A stretch of 64,000 nucleotides of DNA from Neobacillus cucumis (GTDB taxonomy: Bacteria; Bacillota; Bacilli; Bacillales_B; DSM-18226): assembly GCF_023715505.1 (NCBI RefSeq), contig NZ_JAMBOH010000004.1:1-64000 (forward strand), in the 5' to 3' direction. The notes under the pieces were generated by a model. The model was not told the DNA's origin and did no database searches. It saw nothing but the letters and a program-made list of their open reading frames with translations. Positions within the stretch are counted from its first letter, which is position 1; every line of letters starts with the position of its first letter. Below are positions 7,432-16,503 of the stretch, in pieces. Both the position numbers and the translations under genes were made by a program.

Positions 7432-9327
7432 ATGGACATTTTAAAAAAAATCGAGAGGTACCGTGAAGAAGAGGAAAAACTTCGCTGGGAAGGAACATTC
7501 GCTGACTATTTATTGTTGTTGAAGGAAAAGCCGTGGGTAGCACAATCTGCACATTCTCGAGTTTATAATATGATCAGGGATGCTGGAATTGAAGAAGTTA
7601 AAGGGACGAAGCAGTATAATTTCTTTAGTAATCAACTATTTGGCTTAGAAGAGTCGCTAGAAAGGCTTGTTGAAGAATACTTCCATCCTGCTGCCAAAAG
7701 GCTCGACGTAAGAAAGCGAATCTTACTATTAATGGGTCCGGTGAGCGGAGGTAAATCTACCCTTGTAACTATGTTAAAAAGAGGGTTAGAAAACTACTCC
7801 CATACGGATAGGGGTTCCGTATTTGCCATCAAAGGATGTCCGATGCATGAAGATCCTTTGCATTTAATTCCACATCATTTGCGGGCAGACTTCTTTGAAG
7901 AATATGGAATTCGGATTGAAGGAAACTTATCTCCATTAAACATGATGCGCTTAGAACAGGAATATGGCGGTAGAATTGAAGATGTTTTAGTGGAAAGAAT
8001 ATTCTTCTCAGAAGATAAACGGACTGGTATAGGAACCTTTAGTCCGTCTGACCCAAAATCTCAGGATATTGCTGATTTAACAGGAAGTATTGATTTCTCG
8101 ACCATTGCAGAATATGGCTCAGAATCAGATCCGAGGGCCTATCGCTTTGATGGCGAACTAAATAAGGCGAACCGAGGGATGATGGAATTTCAAGAGATGT
8201 TGAAGTGTGACGAAAAATTCCTCTGGCATTTATTGTCACTAACTCAAGAGGGGAATTTTAAAGCAGGCAGGTTTGCCCTAATTAGTGCTGATGAGCTAAT
8301 TGTTGCTCACACGAACGAAACAGAATACCGTTCCTTTATTTCTAATAAGAAAAATGAAGCACTTCATTCTAGGATTATTGTGATGCCGATTCCTTACAAT
8401 TTAAAGGTGTCACAGGAAGAAAGAATTTATGAAAAGATGATTAATGAGAGTGATGTTTCGGATGTTCACATTGCACCGCATACGTTAAAGGTTGCTGCGA
8501 TGTTTACAATCTTAACCCGCTTAAAGGAACCGAAAAAGGGCGATATTGACCTGCTGAAAAAAATGCGTCTCTACGACGGTGAGAATGTAGAAGGATTTAA
8601 TTTGGCAGATGTGGAAGAACTGAAACGCGAGTATCCAGATGAAGGGATGAGTGGAATAGACCCTCGTTATGTTATTAATCGCATTTCATCGACCATCATT
8701 CGTAAAGAAGTACCGTCCATTAATGCCTTAGATGTATTAAGATCGTTAAAAGACGGACTTGACCAGCATCCATCAATTACGGCTGAGCTGCGAGATCGGT
8801 ATATGAATTACATCTCATTAGCGCGGAAAGAATATGACAATATTGCCAAAAACGAAGTGCAAAAGGCGTTTGTATACTCCTATGAAGAATCAGCTAAAAC
8901 ATTAATGGATAATTACCTTGATAACGTTGAGGCTTACTGCAATAAAGCAAAGCTGCGTGATCAGTTAACAGGGGAAGAAATAAATCCGGATGAAAAGCTA
9001 ATGCGTTCGATTGAGGAGCAAATCGGTATCTCTGAAAATGCTAAAAAAGCCTTCAGGGAAGAAATTTTAATCAGGATTTCTGCTTTTGCCAGAAAAGGCA
9101 AGCGGTTTGATTACAATTCCCATGACAGGCTCAGGGAAGCGATTCAAAAGAAATTATTTGCTGACCTTAAGGACGTTGTTAAGATTACCACTTCATCTAA
9201 GACACCAGATGAGCAGCAATTGAAGAAAATTAATGATGTTGTCGCACGCTTAATTGATGAACATGGCTATAATTCGACATCAGCAAATGAACTACTTCGC
9301 TATGTAGGAAGCTTACTAAACAGATAA
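7432..9327 (+). CDS. prkA: Serine protein kinase PrkA
   Basis: 631 residues, full length. An AAA+ domain with Walker A GPVSGGKST (about residues 102-110) fills the first two thirds; the C-terminal part resembles a kinase domain. Family members (E. coli YeaG) are reported as Ser/Thr kinases, and PrkA is needed for normal sporulation in B. subtilis. The ATG follows GGGGGAGGG. The next gene is yhbH, its usual partner; both resemble the E. coli yeaG-yeaH pair. A terminator separates the two, so yhbH probably has its own promoter. Confidence 0.96.
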   Translation: MDILKKIERYREEEEKLRWEGTFADYLLLLKEKPWVAQSAHSRVYNMIRDAGIEEVKGTKQYNFFSNQLFGLEESLERLVEEYFHPAAKRLDVRKRILLLMGPVSGGKSTLVTMLKRGLENYSHTDRGSVFAIKGCPMHEDPLHLIPHHLRADFFEEYGIRIEGNLSPLNMMRLEQEYGGRIEDVLVERIFFSEDKRTGIGTFSPSDPKSQDIADLTGSIDFSTIAEYGSESDPRAYRFDGELNKANRGMMEFQEMLKCDEKFLWHLLSLTQEGNFKAGRFALISADELIVAHTNETEYRSFISNKKNEALHSRIIVMPIPYNLKVSQEERIYEKMINESDVSDVHIAPHTLKVAAMFTILTRLKEPKKGDIDLLKKMRLYDGENVEGFNLADVEELKREYPDEGMSGIDPRYVINRISSTIIRKEVPSINALDVLRSLKDGLDQHPSITAELRDRYMNYISLARKEYDNIAKNEVQKAFVYSYEESAKTLMDNYLDNVEAYCNKAKLRDQLTGEEINPDEKLMRSIEEQIGISENAKKAFREEILIRISAFARKGKRFDYNSHDRLREAIQKKLFADLKDVVKITTSSKTPDEQQLKKINDVVARLIDEHGYNSTSANELLRYVGSLLNR

Positions 9328-9347
9328 TTCGGGTTTAAAATAGTACG

Positions 9348-9382
9348 GACTGGCAGATAAAACACTGTCAGTCTCTTTTTTT
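9348..9382 (+). terminator. Terminator after prkA
   Basis: GACTGGCAG / CTGTCAGTC stem (one G-U) with a TCTTTTTTT tail. Confidence 0.75.
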
Positions 9383-9483
9383 CCAATAAATAATCTCTAT
9401 TAATTCAATCTTTTATACAAAGATTTCTCGATGTGTTTATCTTGTCCAATTAATAGGCAATCAACCAATTGTCAAAATTATTT

Positions 9484-9512
9484 GTAAATTATTCGCTACT
9501 TCTGCATAGGAT
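9484..9512 (+). promoter_or_regulatory. Possible sigma-E-like promoter of yhbH
   Basis: GTAAATT (9484-9490), 14 bp, then CATAGGAT (9505-9512): a 5 of 7 and 6 of 8 match to sigma-E boxes, 109 bp before the start. The 239-bp spacer holds no gene. Confidence 0.3.
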
Positions 9513-9621
9513 AAAGTAATCCATCATTTAATTGATTTTTTTCATTCGCGTTATTTTATGTATTTGTTAAAAAATTGTGCAGTATGGAGTAAATTTTTAA
9601 TTTAATAAGGAGGGGTTTATA

Positions 9622-10788
9622 GTGACTGTCGATAACCATCAATTTGTGATTTCTAGAGAAGATTGGTCCCTCCACCGTAAAGGCCACGATGACCAACAGC
9701 GCCATCAAGAAAAAGTCCAGGAGGCAATTCGCAACAATCTTCCAGAATTAATTACAGAAGAGAGTATTATTATGTCTAATGGCCGCGATATGGTAAAAAT
9801 TCCAATTCGTTCATTGGACGAATATAAGATTCGTTATAATTATGACAAAAACAAACACGTGGGCCAAGGTGACGGTGAGAGTCAAGTCGGTGACGTAGTA
9901 GCAAGAGACGGTTCGAGCGGGCAAAAGGGGCCAGGAAAGGGTCAGGGTGCAGGTGATCAAGCAGGAGAAGACTATTTTGAAGCAGAAGTATCTTTAATGG
10001 AACTAGAGGAAGCACTATTTAAGCAACTAGAGCTGCCAAACCTAAAGAAAAAAGAGGAACAAGAACATCTAGTAGAAAATATTGAGTTCAATGATATCCG
10101 AAAAACCGGATTAATGGGAAACATTGATAAAAAACGTACGATGATGTCGGCTTTTAAGCGAAATGCGATGAGTGGCAAGCCTGCCTTCCATCCAATTTAC
10201 AAGGATGATTTAAAATTTAAAACATGGAATGAAGTAGTGAAACCTGATTCAAAAGCAGTGGTAATAGCGATGATGGATACGAGCGGCAGTATGGGGATTT
10301 GGGAAAAATATATGGCCCGAAGCTTTTTCTTCTGGATGACACGCTTTTTACGAACAAAATACGAAACAGTAGAAATTGAATTTATTGCTCATCATACCGA
10401 GGCAAAAGTAGTTACAGAAGAAGACTTTTTCTCTAAAGGGGAAAGCGGTGGAACCATATGTTCATCCGCCTATCGAAAAGCCTTAGAAATCATTGACGCT
10501 AAATATAATCCACGGAAATTCAACATTTATCCATTCCACTTTTCTGACGGTGATAACTTAACATCCGACAATGCCAGATGCGTGAAGCTTGTAGAAGAAT
10601 TAATGAAAGTATCCAACATGTTCGGATACGGAGAAGTAAATCAATATAATCGCCATTCCACATTAATGTCAGCCTATAAAAATATCAAGGATGAACAGTT
10701 CCGATATTATATACTCAAACAAAAAGCAGATGTTTTCCATGCGATGAAAAGCTTTTTCCAAAAAGAAGAATCGAAATTATACGCTTAA
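9622..10788 (+). CDS. yhbH: Sporulation protein YhbH (DUF444, VWA-like)
   Basis: 388 residues. DUF444 protein with a von Willebrand A-like fold in the C-terminal half; the metal-site motif DTSGSMG lies near residue 219. The N-terminal part includes a Gly/Gln-rich linker (about 88-115). Works with PrkA and SpoVR in an unresolved sporulation and stress module. The start is GTG preceded by AAGGAGGGG. Length and order after prkA match B. subtilis. Confidence 0.94.
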   Translation: MTVDNHQFVISREDWSLHRKGHDDQQRHQEKVQEAIRNNLPELITEESIIMSNGRDMVKIPIRSLDEYKIRYNYDKNKHVGQGDGESQVGDVVARDGSSGQKGPGKGQGAGDQAGEDYFEAEVSLMELEEALFKQLELPNLKKKEEQEHLVENIEFNDIRKTGLMGNIDKKRTMMSAFKRNAMSGKPAFHPIYKDDLKFKTWNEVVKPDSKAVVIAMMDTSGSMGIWEKYMARSFFFWMTRFLRTKYETVEIEFIAHHTEAKVVTEEDFFSKGESGGTICSSAYRKALEIIDAKYNPRKFNIYPFHFSDGDNLTSDNARCVKLVEELMKVSNMFGYGEVNQYNRHSTLMSAYKNIKDEQFRYYILKQKADVFHAMKSFFQKEESKLYA

Positions 10789-10822
10789 AAAAATGACAGG
10801 AGAATGCTCCTGTCATTTTTTT
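10787..10822 (+). terminator. Terminator after yhbH
   Basis: AAAAAAATGACAGGAG / CTCCTGTCATTTTTTT is a nearly perfect long stem, usable on both strands. Confidence 0.88.
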
Positions 10823-10866
10823 GCGTTGTGCGATAAATAAAATAGAGTAAAAATGGCTTTGAGGAT

Positions 10867-10989
10867 TGTCTAGCTGCAGCGCCTAGTGGCTCGGGGTCCA
10901 TAAGCCAATCCGCCAAGAAGGCAAAAGTGCAGCCTTCTCGTCGGCTCGTCTTATGCCTGTCGCCCCTGTTCAAGGCGCTTACGCTTTTC
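10867..10989 (+). repeat. Dispersed hairpin repeat, copy C
   Basis: Begins TTGTCTAGCTGCAGCGCCTA and ends CAAGGCGCTTACGCTTTTCG. The inner stem is replaced by a longer arm (AAGAAGGC / GCCTTCTCG). No coding sequence is seen. Confidence 0.85.
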
Positions 10990-11074
10990 GGTTTTCAGAC
11001 ATTACCAATAATACTTTCCCTAAAATAATCAACAATAAAAAAGCAAGAACATTTTAAAAGAGGGGGTATTACCA

Positions 11075-12061
11075 TTGATAAAAAAACCAGTTGGGTTATT
11101 ATTAACAGCATTCCTTACTATGGGACTCGCTGCTTGTAATAATGATAACCGTAATGATATAAATGACCGAACAGACAATCGTGTCGGATTTGATACAAAT
11201 GACAGAAATAATCGGATTGTAAATGTTCGTAACAATCGAGATAATGGCATTGATCATAACGGACCACTTACAGAGGATTATTCAAACCGTAACAATAATG
11301 AACCGGATTTAGATACAAATCGCTATAATGATAAGCGGAAGATCAAAAAAAATAACGATGATACGGTTTCCTCCTATTACACTAACTTAAATAGTAGTCA
11401 ATATCCACATACACAGGCTGTTTTAGTAAGGGATGCAAAATATCAGTACATTACCGTCGACCCTAGACAAAAAAACTGGTTCCAATTTGGCTTTATTCAA
11501 CCAGGACAAACAAATACACAGCAACAAAGACCCGCAGCACAGGCACCAGCTCAACAGCAAACAACACGGCAGGCACCGAACCAAGCACCTGCCCAACAGG
11601 CAACACCTGTACCTAGACAGCAGCAGACCCAAGCACCAAGTGGTGCCGCACAAAATCAAAATAATACGGTAACGTCAGGATCTGTAAGTCAATATGTTCA
11701 ACAGGTTATAGATCTTACCAATCAACAGAGAACTAAAAATGGTTTGCCAGCCTTAAAAGCCGATACACAGCTTAGTGGTGTGGCTCAAAAGAAGGCAGTG
11801 GATATGCAGCAAAATCATTATTTTTCACATACCAGTCCCACCTACGGATCTCCATTTGACATGATGAGAGACTTTGGCGTCACTTATAAGTCTGCAGGTG
11901 AAAATATTGCTCAAGGACAACGAACACCGCAAGAGGTAGTAACCGCTTGGATGAATAGTGAAGGCCACCGTAAAAATATTTTAAGTGCTAACTTTACACA
12001 TATTGGGGTTGGATTTGAACAAACGGGGAAAAACTGGTCCCAGATGTTTATTGGTAAGTAA
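11075..12061 (+). CDS. CAP-domain lipoprotein (YkwD-like)
   Basis: 328 residues. A lipoprotein signal peptide ends in the lipobox LAAC with the lipidated Cys at residue 21, so the protein is anchored outside the membrane. Next comes an Asn/Asp/Arg-rich stretch (21-110), then a Gln/Pro/Ala-rich linker (about 145-200), and a CAP (SCP/PR1) domain (about 205-325) with SHTSPTYGSPFDMM, AGENIAQG and WMNSEGHRKNIL. CAP proteins of this type occur in the spore and wall of bacilli; the activity is not established. The TTG start follows GAGGGGGT. The terminator is shared with the convergent kinase gene. Confidence 0.85.
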   Translation: MIKKPVGLLLTAFLTMGLAACNNDNRNDINDRTDNRVGFDTNDRNNRIVNVRNNRDNGIDHNGPLTEDYSNRNNNEPDLDTNRYNDKRKIKKNNDDTVSSYYTNLNSSQYPHTQAVLVRDAKYQYITVDPRQKNWFQFGFIQPGQTNTQQQRPAAQAPAQQQTTRQAPNQAPAQQATPVPRQQQTQAPSGAAQNQNNTVTSGSVSQYVQQVIDLTNQQRTKNGLPALKADTQLSGVAQKKAVDMQQNHYFSHTSPTYGSPFDMMRDFGVTYKSAGENIAQGQRTPQEVVTAWMNSEGHRKNILSANFTHIGVGFEQTGKNWSQMFIGK

Positions 12062-12070
12062 GAAATAGAA

Positions 12071-12108
12071 AAACAAACCGACAGATTTTAAAGTCTGCCG
12101 GTTTGTTT
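12071..12108. terminator. Bidirectional terminator containing the kinase stop codon
   Basis: AAACAAACCGACAGA / TCTGCCGGTTTGTTT pair over 15 bp (one G-U). The stop codon of the minus-strand kinase gene (12088-12090) is in the loop, so its last codons form one arm. Confidence 0.85.
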
Positions 12109-13359
12109 AATTCCTTTCATCGGAATGGTTGGGAATTCAAAGTTAAAAGTGGTTCCTTTTCCAACCTCACTTTCCACCCATATGGATCCATCCATAGCTC
12201 TGACAATGCTATAAACCACCATCATGCCCAAGCCAGTGCCATTTTTTCCTTTAGTGGAATAAAATGGTTCCCCTAACCTTTCAAGCTGCTGGGGAGACAT
12301 TCCAACTCCGGTATCTTTCACCTTAATGGTTACATCGTTTTGACTATATTCAGTAGAAACATGTAAATATCCGCCATGTGGCATTGATTCTATCGCATTC
12401 TTCAGAACGTTTACAAAGCATTGTCTAAACTTTTGTCCATCTCCTTTAACAAATCCTATTATGGAAAAGTCAGTGATAATTTCAACTGAGTTTTGGTTTG
12501 CTAGAGGCTGCAGAATACTGATAATTTGCCGGAGTTCGCTTTTTACATTAAGTTCTTCAAGAGATTCCAGTGCGGGTTTTGCAAATGTCAGATAATCCTG
12601 AATAACCCTCTCAGCCGAAAATAATTCTTCCTTAACGATTGCTAGGTATTCCTTTCTTTTTTGTCTTGATAAATAATCGTCTTGCAACAGTTGAACAAAT
12701 CCACTTGCCGCTGTTAGTGGATTTCTAATTTCATGGGAGATAGCAGCCCCCATTTGCTCAACTGCCTTTAATTTCTCCGCTTTAATAAGCTCTTGCTGCA
12801 TCTCGTTAGTCTTTCTGATAAATTCAATTCCATAGGAAATGATGCCAATACCAAAAGATGGGATTACAAGATAAGCAAACCATGCATCAACAAGGTTGAG
12901 CGGAGCATCATCAAAACTCATACCCAGCACTGTCACTATACCAAGGATCATTCCCATGCATATGGTACATAAAATTCGCCGAGCGGGAGCTTGTTTAAAA
13001 AACCAAGGGTGGAAGCGCCATAGGATAAAGGCAAGTGGAATATAAAGAGCCAGGGTTTGCCAAAAGCCAATATTGATTCCATAAAATCCTCTTATAGCGA
13101 CCATGGCTCCGATCAGTATAGGCCCGATACCGACATATAAACCGCCAAGAACTATAGGAATCATTCGTAAATCAAATCTAGCATATGAAACAGGTGCGTA
13201 GGAAAATTGAATACATAACCATATTGTTAAAATAAACAATCCTATATAAGAGGGCTTTGATAGGGAGAATTTTTTACTTTTTTCAAGATATAATAAACCA
13301 ACAAATAGTAAAATAATCATAAGAGAAAGATTGAAGAAAAGGTGTTTCGTGATTTCCAT
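12088..13359 (-). CDS. Sensor histidine kinase with 5TM (5TMR-LYT type) input domain
   Basis: About 423 residues. The N-terminal 180 residues hold five to six hydrophobic helices of the 5TMR-LYT kind, seen in KinB and LytS-like sensors. HisKA follows with the H-box AISHEIRNPLTAASG, then HATPase with N-box NVLKNAIESM, DTGVGMS and GTGLGM. All catalytic motifs are intact. A TTG at 13413 would add 18 residues but has no Shine-Dalgarno site; the ATG at 13357-13359, behind GGATGGTGAG, is preferred. No response regulator gene is adjacent, so it is an orphan kinase like the B. subtilis sporulation kinases KinA-E; feeding the Spo0A phosphorelay is inferred only. Confidence 0.88.
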   Translation of the reverse strand: MEITKHLFFNLSLMIILLFVGLLYLEKSKKFSLSKPSYIGLFILTIWLCIQFSYAPVSYARFDLRMIPIVLGGLYVGIGPILIGAMVAIRGFYGINIGFWQTLALYIPLAFILWRFHPWFFKQAPARRILCTICMGMILGIVTVLGMSFDDAPLNLVDAWFAYLVIPSFGIGIISYGIEFIRKTNEMQQELIKAEKLKAVEQMGAAISHEIRNPLTAASGFVQLLQDDYLSRQKRKEYLAIVKEELFSAERVIQDYLTFAKPALESLEELNVKSELRQIISILQPLANQNSVEIITDFSIIGFVKGDGQKFRQCFVNVLKNAIESMPHGGYLHVSTEYSQNDVTIKVKDTGVGMSPQQLERLGEPFYSTKGKNGTGLGMMVVYSIVRAMDGSIWVESEVGKGTTFNFEFPTIPMKGIKQTGRL

Positions 13360-13466
13360 TTTCTCACCATCCAAATTGAGCTCATAGGAAAATTTTACAT
13401 TTAAAGTTGGCAAGTTACAACAAAATTCGCAAAATATTTTGAAAAAGTGACATATTTATAGTTAAT

Positions 13467-13517
13467 ATAAAAAAAACAAACCTAGAAGCGTTTCACATTG
13501 GAAACCTTCCAGGTTTA
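13467..13517 (-). terminator. Terminator of the diguanylate cyclase gene
   Basis: On the minus strand AAACCTGGAAG / CTTCTAGGTTT form the stem, followed by a run of T. The stop codon (13493-13495) lies inside the hairpin. Confidence 0.65.
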
Positions 13518-15022
13518 TCGTTTATAGAAATGGTATTTCTGCCTCTTGTTTTAGATAGGTATAAAGCAGAATCAGCTTCTTTAATTAATGAATCGGGAGG
13601 TAGTGAATTGGTAGGATACATGGTGGCAATGCCAATGCTTAAAGTAATGATATCTGCTATTTCTGAACTTTTATGAGGTACTTTGAGTGAATGAACCGTA
13701 TCTTTTATCTGCTGTGCTGCTTGCAGCCCCTTCCCTTTGTCTGCAGAAGGCAAAATCAGTGCAAATTCTTCACCGCCATATCGACAAAAAGTATCTCGTG
13801 AATGTTCTGGATACAACTGATTAACTGATTGAGCAATCTTCTGTAAACACCAGTCTCCTTTTAAATGACCATATGTATCATTGTATTTTTTAAAGTAATC
13901 TATATCAAACATAACTAACGTAATTGGTGCATGATTGTCCAGTGCATTAGACCATTCGCAGAGAAGGGCTTCATCGAAAAAACGGCGATTAGCGATTCCT
14001 GTTAACCCATCCATATAGGATAATCGGTTTAGCAGTTCATTCGCTTCTTGGAGCTTTTGTTCAGTTAGCTTTCTTTTTGTAATATTTCTTGAAACAATGA
14101 TGACTTTTTTCTCACCTTCTTCTTGATAAGGAACACTTTTTAAAGTTGATTCTATCCAAACATAGTCACCAAACTTGGAACGGCAGCGATAAGTAGATTC
14201 GGCTGAACCTTTTTGGAGTGCTCTCTCGAACATGTTACTTGTTCGTTCAACATCGTCAGGATGAATAAAGGTCTCTAATCTTTTTCCTAAAAGCTCGGGA
14301 TATTCAAATTGAATAACCTCTCTTACAGCTGGTGATATGTAAATATATTCTGCTTGATCATTGTGCATGGTAATCATGTCACTGGAATACTCCGCAAGTA
14401 AACGAAAGCGTTCTTCGGTTTCTTTTACCCTGATAAGGCTATGTTTTAATTGACTTTGAGTCTCATTCGAACCGATGACAAATACAAAAAAATGATATCC
14501 AAACAAACCACCTGCTAATGAAATAAGATAATGCATGGTTAACACATTTCTAAGGATTTCTGTATTATCAATACGGATCATAAAGATAATTGAAATAATC
14601 ATTAAACCGCATAGATTCATTATAAAAGCTTTTGCGGTACGATGAATGTTTAAGTTTGAAATAACACCGCAAACAATTCCTGTCAAAAATGCCCCACTGG
14701 CAGGAAGAATAGCAGAACTGTTGAAACCAAATAGTATAATTCTTCCGAAAGCGATTAGAATTGCTGCAATAATTGCCGGAATATACCCGCCGAACGCTCC
14801 TGCAATCACTACCACTAAGTGGCGTAAATCAGCATAAATGTTCGGACTAACTTGTATAGAAAACGACATTAAAACATTTCCCAGAATTCCAAAACATATC
14901 CCCCAGTAAATCTTAGAGGAGATGGGTGAGGTTGGATATAATGGCTTGTCTTTAAATAACACACCCATTATAGAAAAAGAAGCGATTAAGAGTGCTGCAT
15001 TTGAGACAAAGTCTTTGAGCAT
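13493..15022 (-). CDS. Membrane diguanylate cyclase: 5TM sensor, PAS, GGDEF
   Basis: 509 residues. Five or six membrane helices of the 5TMR-LYT type (residues 5-190) are followed by a PAS domain with PAC segment (about 205-330) and a GGDEF domain (about 345-500). The active loop reads RYGGEEF, a functional variant of GGDEF, with IDYFKKYNDTYGH upstream, so it should make cyclic-di-GMP. The inhibitory RxxD site, five residues before the motif, reads HSRD and has lost its Arg. Similar in plan to B. subtilis DgcK, plus the PAS. It sits next to a kinase with the same kind of input domain. Confidence 0.92.
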   Translation of the reverse strand: MLKDFVSNAALLIASFSIMGVLFKDKPLYPTSPISSKIYWGICFGILGNVLMSFSIQVSPNIYADLRHLVVVIAGAFGGYIPAIIAAILIAFGRIILFGFNSSAILPASGAFLTGIVCGVISNLNIHRTAKAFIMNLCGLMIISIIFMIRIDNTEILRNVLTMHYLISLAGGLFGYHFFVFVIGSNETQSQLKHSLIRVKETEERFRLLAEYSSDMITMHNDQAEYIYISPAVREVIQFEYPELLGKRLETFIHPDDVERTSNMFERALQKGSAESTYRCRSKFGDYVWIESTLKSVPYQEEGEKKVIIVSRNITKRKLTEQKLQEANELLNRLSYMDGLTGIANRRFFDEALLCEWSNALDNHAPITLVMFDIDYFKKYNDTYGHLKGDWCLQKIAQSVNQLYPEHSRDTFCRYGGEEFALILPSADKGKGLQAAQQIKDTVHSLKVPHKSSEIADIITLSIGIATMYPTNSLPPDSLIKEADSALYLSKTRGRNTISINDKPGRFPM

Positions 15023-15215
15023 GTAAATTCTCCGTAATAAAATAGAAGTGAATGTTATGGTACCATAGTTTTATGGAATAATGATAAAGCATTCCAATTA
15101 TACTATAATTTTGGTATTTTTAACAAAGCAGTCAGGAAAACAAAGAGAAATAAAAAAGCTTCCTTCAAAAAGGAAGCTATCCTATACAAGAAAGTATAAA
15201 AGTTTTTAACTTTGA

Positions 15216-15495
15216 GAATTGTCTAGCTCCAGCGCCTAGCCCCTCGATGGTCTACAGCTTATCCAGTTGCCGCTCCTTGGGACGCAAGTCTAGCCATCCC
15301 CTGAAGAAGGAAAAAACGCCTTCTTGCAGGGGCCGTCTTAGCCAAGAGTCCCAGGGCAGTCGCCTCCACATTTAGGTCAATCCGTCTAAAAGGTTAAAAA
15401 ACAACTTTCGGCCGGCTCGTCTTATGCTTGGCTACAGAAAGCTACCGCTTTCTGTACGCATTAAGGGCGACTAGTCTTTGTCCCTGCTTTCGCCG
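15216..15495 (+). repeat. Dispersed hairpin repeat, copy D (composite)
   Basis: Starts exactly like copy B, including the upstream flank (AAGTATAAAAGTTTTTAAC from about 15191), but after about 45 bp it is interrupted by other hairpin-forming sequence (TTGGGACGCAAG near 15278, TCTTAGCCAAGAGTCCCA near 15336). The common core returns at about 15375-15430, and it finishes with a further hairpin (ACAGAAAGC / GCTTTCTGT). The gap 15023-15497 holds this and no gene. Confidence 0.7.
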
Positions 15496-15497
15496 TA

Positions 15498-16157
15498 CTA
15501 CACTTGAACCAATTCTTTCGCAAATTCTTTTGCTGCTATTCGTGCATATCTTTTTCCTTGTTCCAGTAGCTCAGGTACTCTTTGCGGATTTAAATCAAAA
15601 CCTTCTGCTACAAGTGTATCACTTACTTCCATTCCTAAGAAACGGAGGGCAATTTTTAAATATCGATCCCCCGACTCCAATTCTTGCAAAGGTGTTCCAG
15701 TATACTGGCCGCCTCTTGTTTGAATATGAATGGCCTTCTTATTAGATAACAGACCTTTAGGGCCATTAGCAGTATGGACAAAAGTTTTTCCAGAAATGAA
15801 TAAATTATCTATATAAGCTTTTAAAATTGCAGGAGAATTCAAATTCCACATAGGGGAAACGAATACATAATAGTCATACGTAATAAACTCATCTGCAAGA
15901 GCATGCATCTTTAAAATTTTTTCTTTTTCCGAATCTAACAGTTGATCAAGTGTATATCCATAACCGGCCAACTTTCCTCTAGCTGAAACCAAATCGGCAT
16001 CCATTTGCGGAAATTCAAACGCAAACAAATCTATTCTGTTAATCTCTACATCCGGACGTTCTGCCTGAAATACTTCTAGAAACGCTTCACCAATTTTTAA
16101 CCCTTTTGATTTCTCTAAACCTTTCGGGTTTGCAGTTACATATAGTAATTTTTTCAT
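15498..16157 (-). CDS. azoR: FMN-dependent NADH-azoreductase
   Basis: 219 residues, normal for AzoR flavodoxin-fold reductases. The N-terminus MKKLLYVTANPKG with the phosphate loop, the central FVSPMWNLNSPAILKAYIDN and the IQTRGGQYTG motif match the family. It reduces azo dyes and quinones with NADH and FMN in the cytoplasm. The frame is open upstream, but AAGGTTGG at proper spacing selects the ATG at 16155-16157. Repeat copy D ends directly at its stop codon. Confidence 0.9.
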   Translation of the reverse strand: MKKLLYVTANPKGLEKSKGLKIGEAFLEVFQAERPDVEINRIDLFAFEFPQMDADLVSARGKLAGYGYTLDQLLDSEKEKILKMHALADEFITYDYYVFVSPMWNLNSPAILKAYIDNLFISGKTFVHTANGPKGLLSNKKAIHIQTRGGQYTGTPLQELESGDRYLKIALRFLGMEVSDTLVAEGFDLNPQRVPELLEQGKRYARIAAKEFAKELVQV

Positions 16158-16337
16158 ATTATCCCAACCTTCATAGTTAATATTACTTATTACCTCAATT
16201 ATAGAAAAAATACGGTTCGTTAATATTGAACAATTGGTGAAGTTCATGAATATTAAGTGACATGGAGACGCTTGAGAACGTGAAAAGACATTTAAAAGAT
16301 TGGCAAAATTTATTATACAAACGCTTACAAAAACATG

Positions 16338-16366
16338 TTGACTCTCTATATAACGGGTGGTAAGAT
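16338..16366 (+). promoter_or_regulatory. Sigma-A promoter of the first GPH symporter gene
   Basis: TTGACT (16338-16343), a 17-bp spacer and TAAGAT (16361-16366). The ROK-type operator begins 13 bp further on. Confidence 0.75.
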
Positions 16367-16379
16367 AAGAGTACATTAA

Positions 16380-16404
16380 TTAGTTAGTTCAATAAACTAA
16401 TTAA
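16380..16404. promoter_or_regulatory. ROK/XylR-like operator 1
   Basis: The imperfect palindrome TTAGTTAGTTC-AAT-AAACTAATTAA; flanking bases extend a longer perfect repeat from 16377. It matches the operators at 18149, 21149 and 30775 and resembles XylR sites of bacilli. Confidence 0.75.
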
Positions 16405-16446
16405 TGGAATCTCGAGATGCAATTTATATATTTATTTTAGTATTTT

Positions 16447-16460
16447 TGAAAAGGTTTCCA
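16447..16460. promoter_or_regulatory. cre-like site 1
   Basis: TGAAAAGGTTTCCA is close to the CcpA cre consensus but with GG where CG is normal. It lies 43 bp before the GPH start. Related motifs occur at the other three operator-bearing promoters. Confidence 0.4.
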
Positions 16461-16503
16461 ATTCACAAGCTCAACACTTAAGAACATTATGGAGGGGAAA
16501 AAA

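Noticed and set aside
11423..11672. Cys/Leu-rich and Gln-rich frames within the CAP lipoprotein gene
   Set aside because: They are shadows of the Gln/Pro/Ala-rich linker in other frames.
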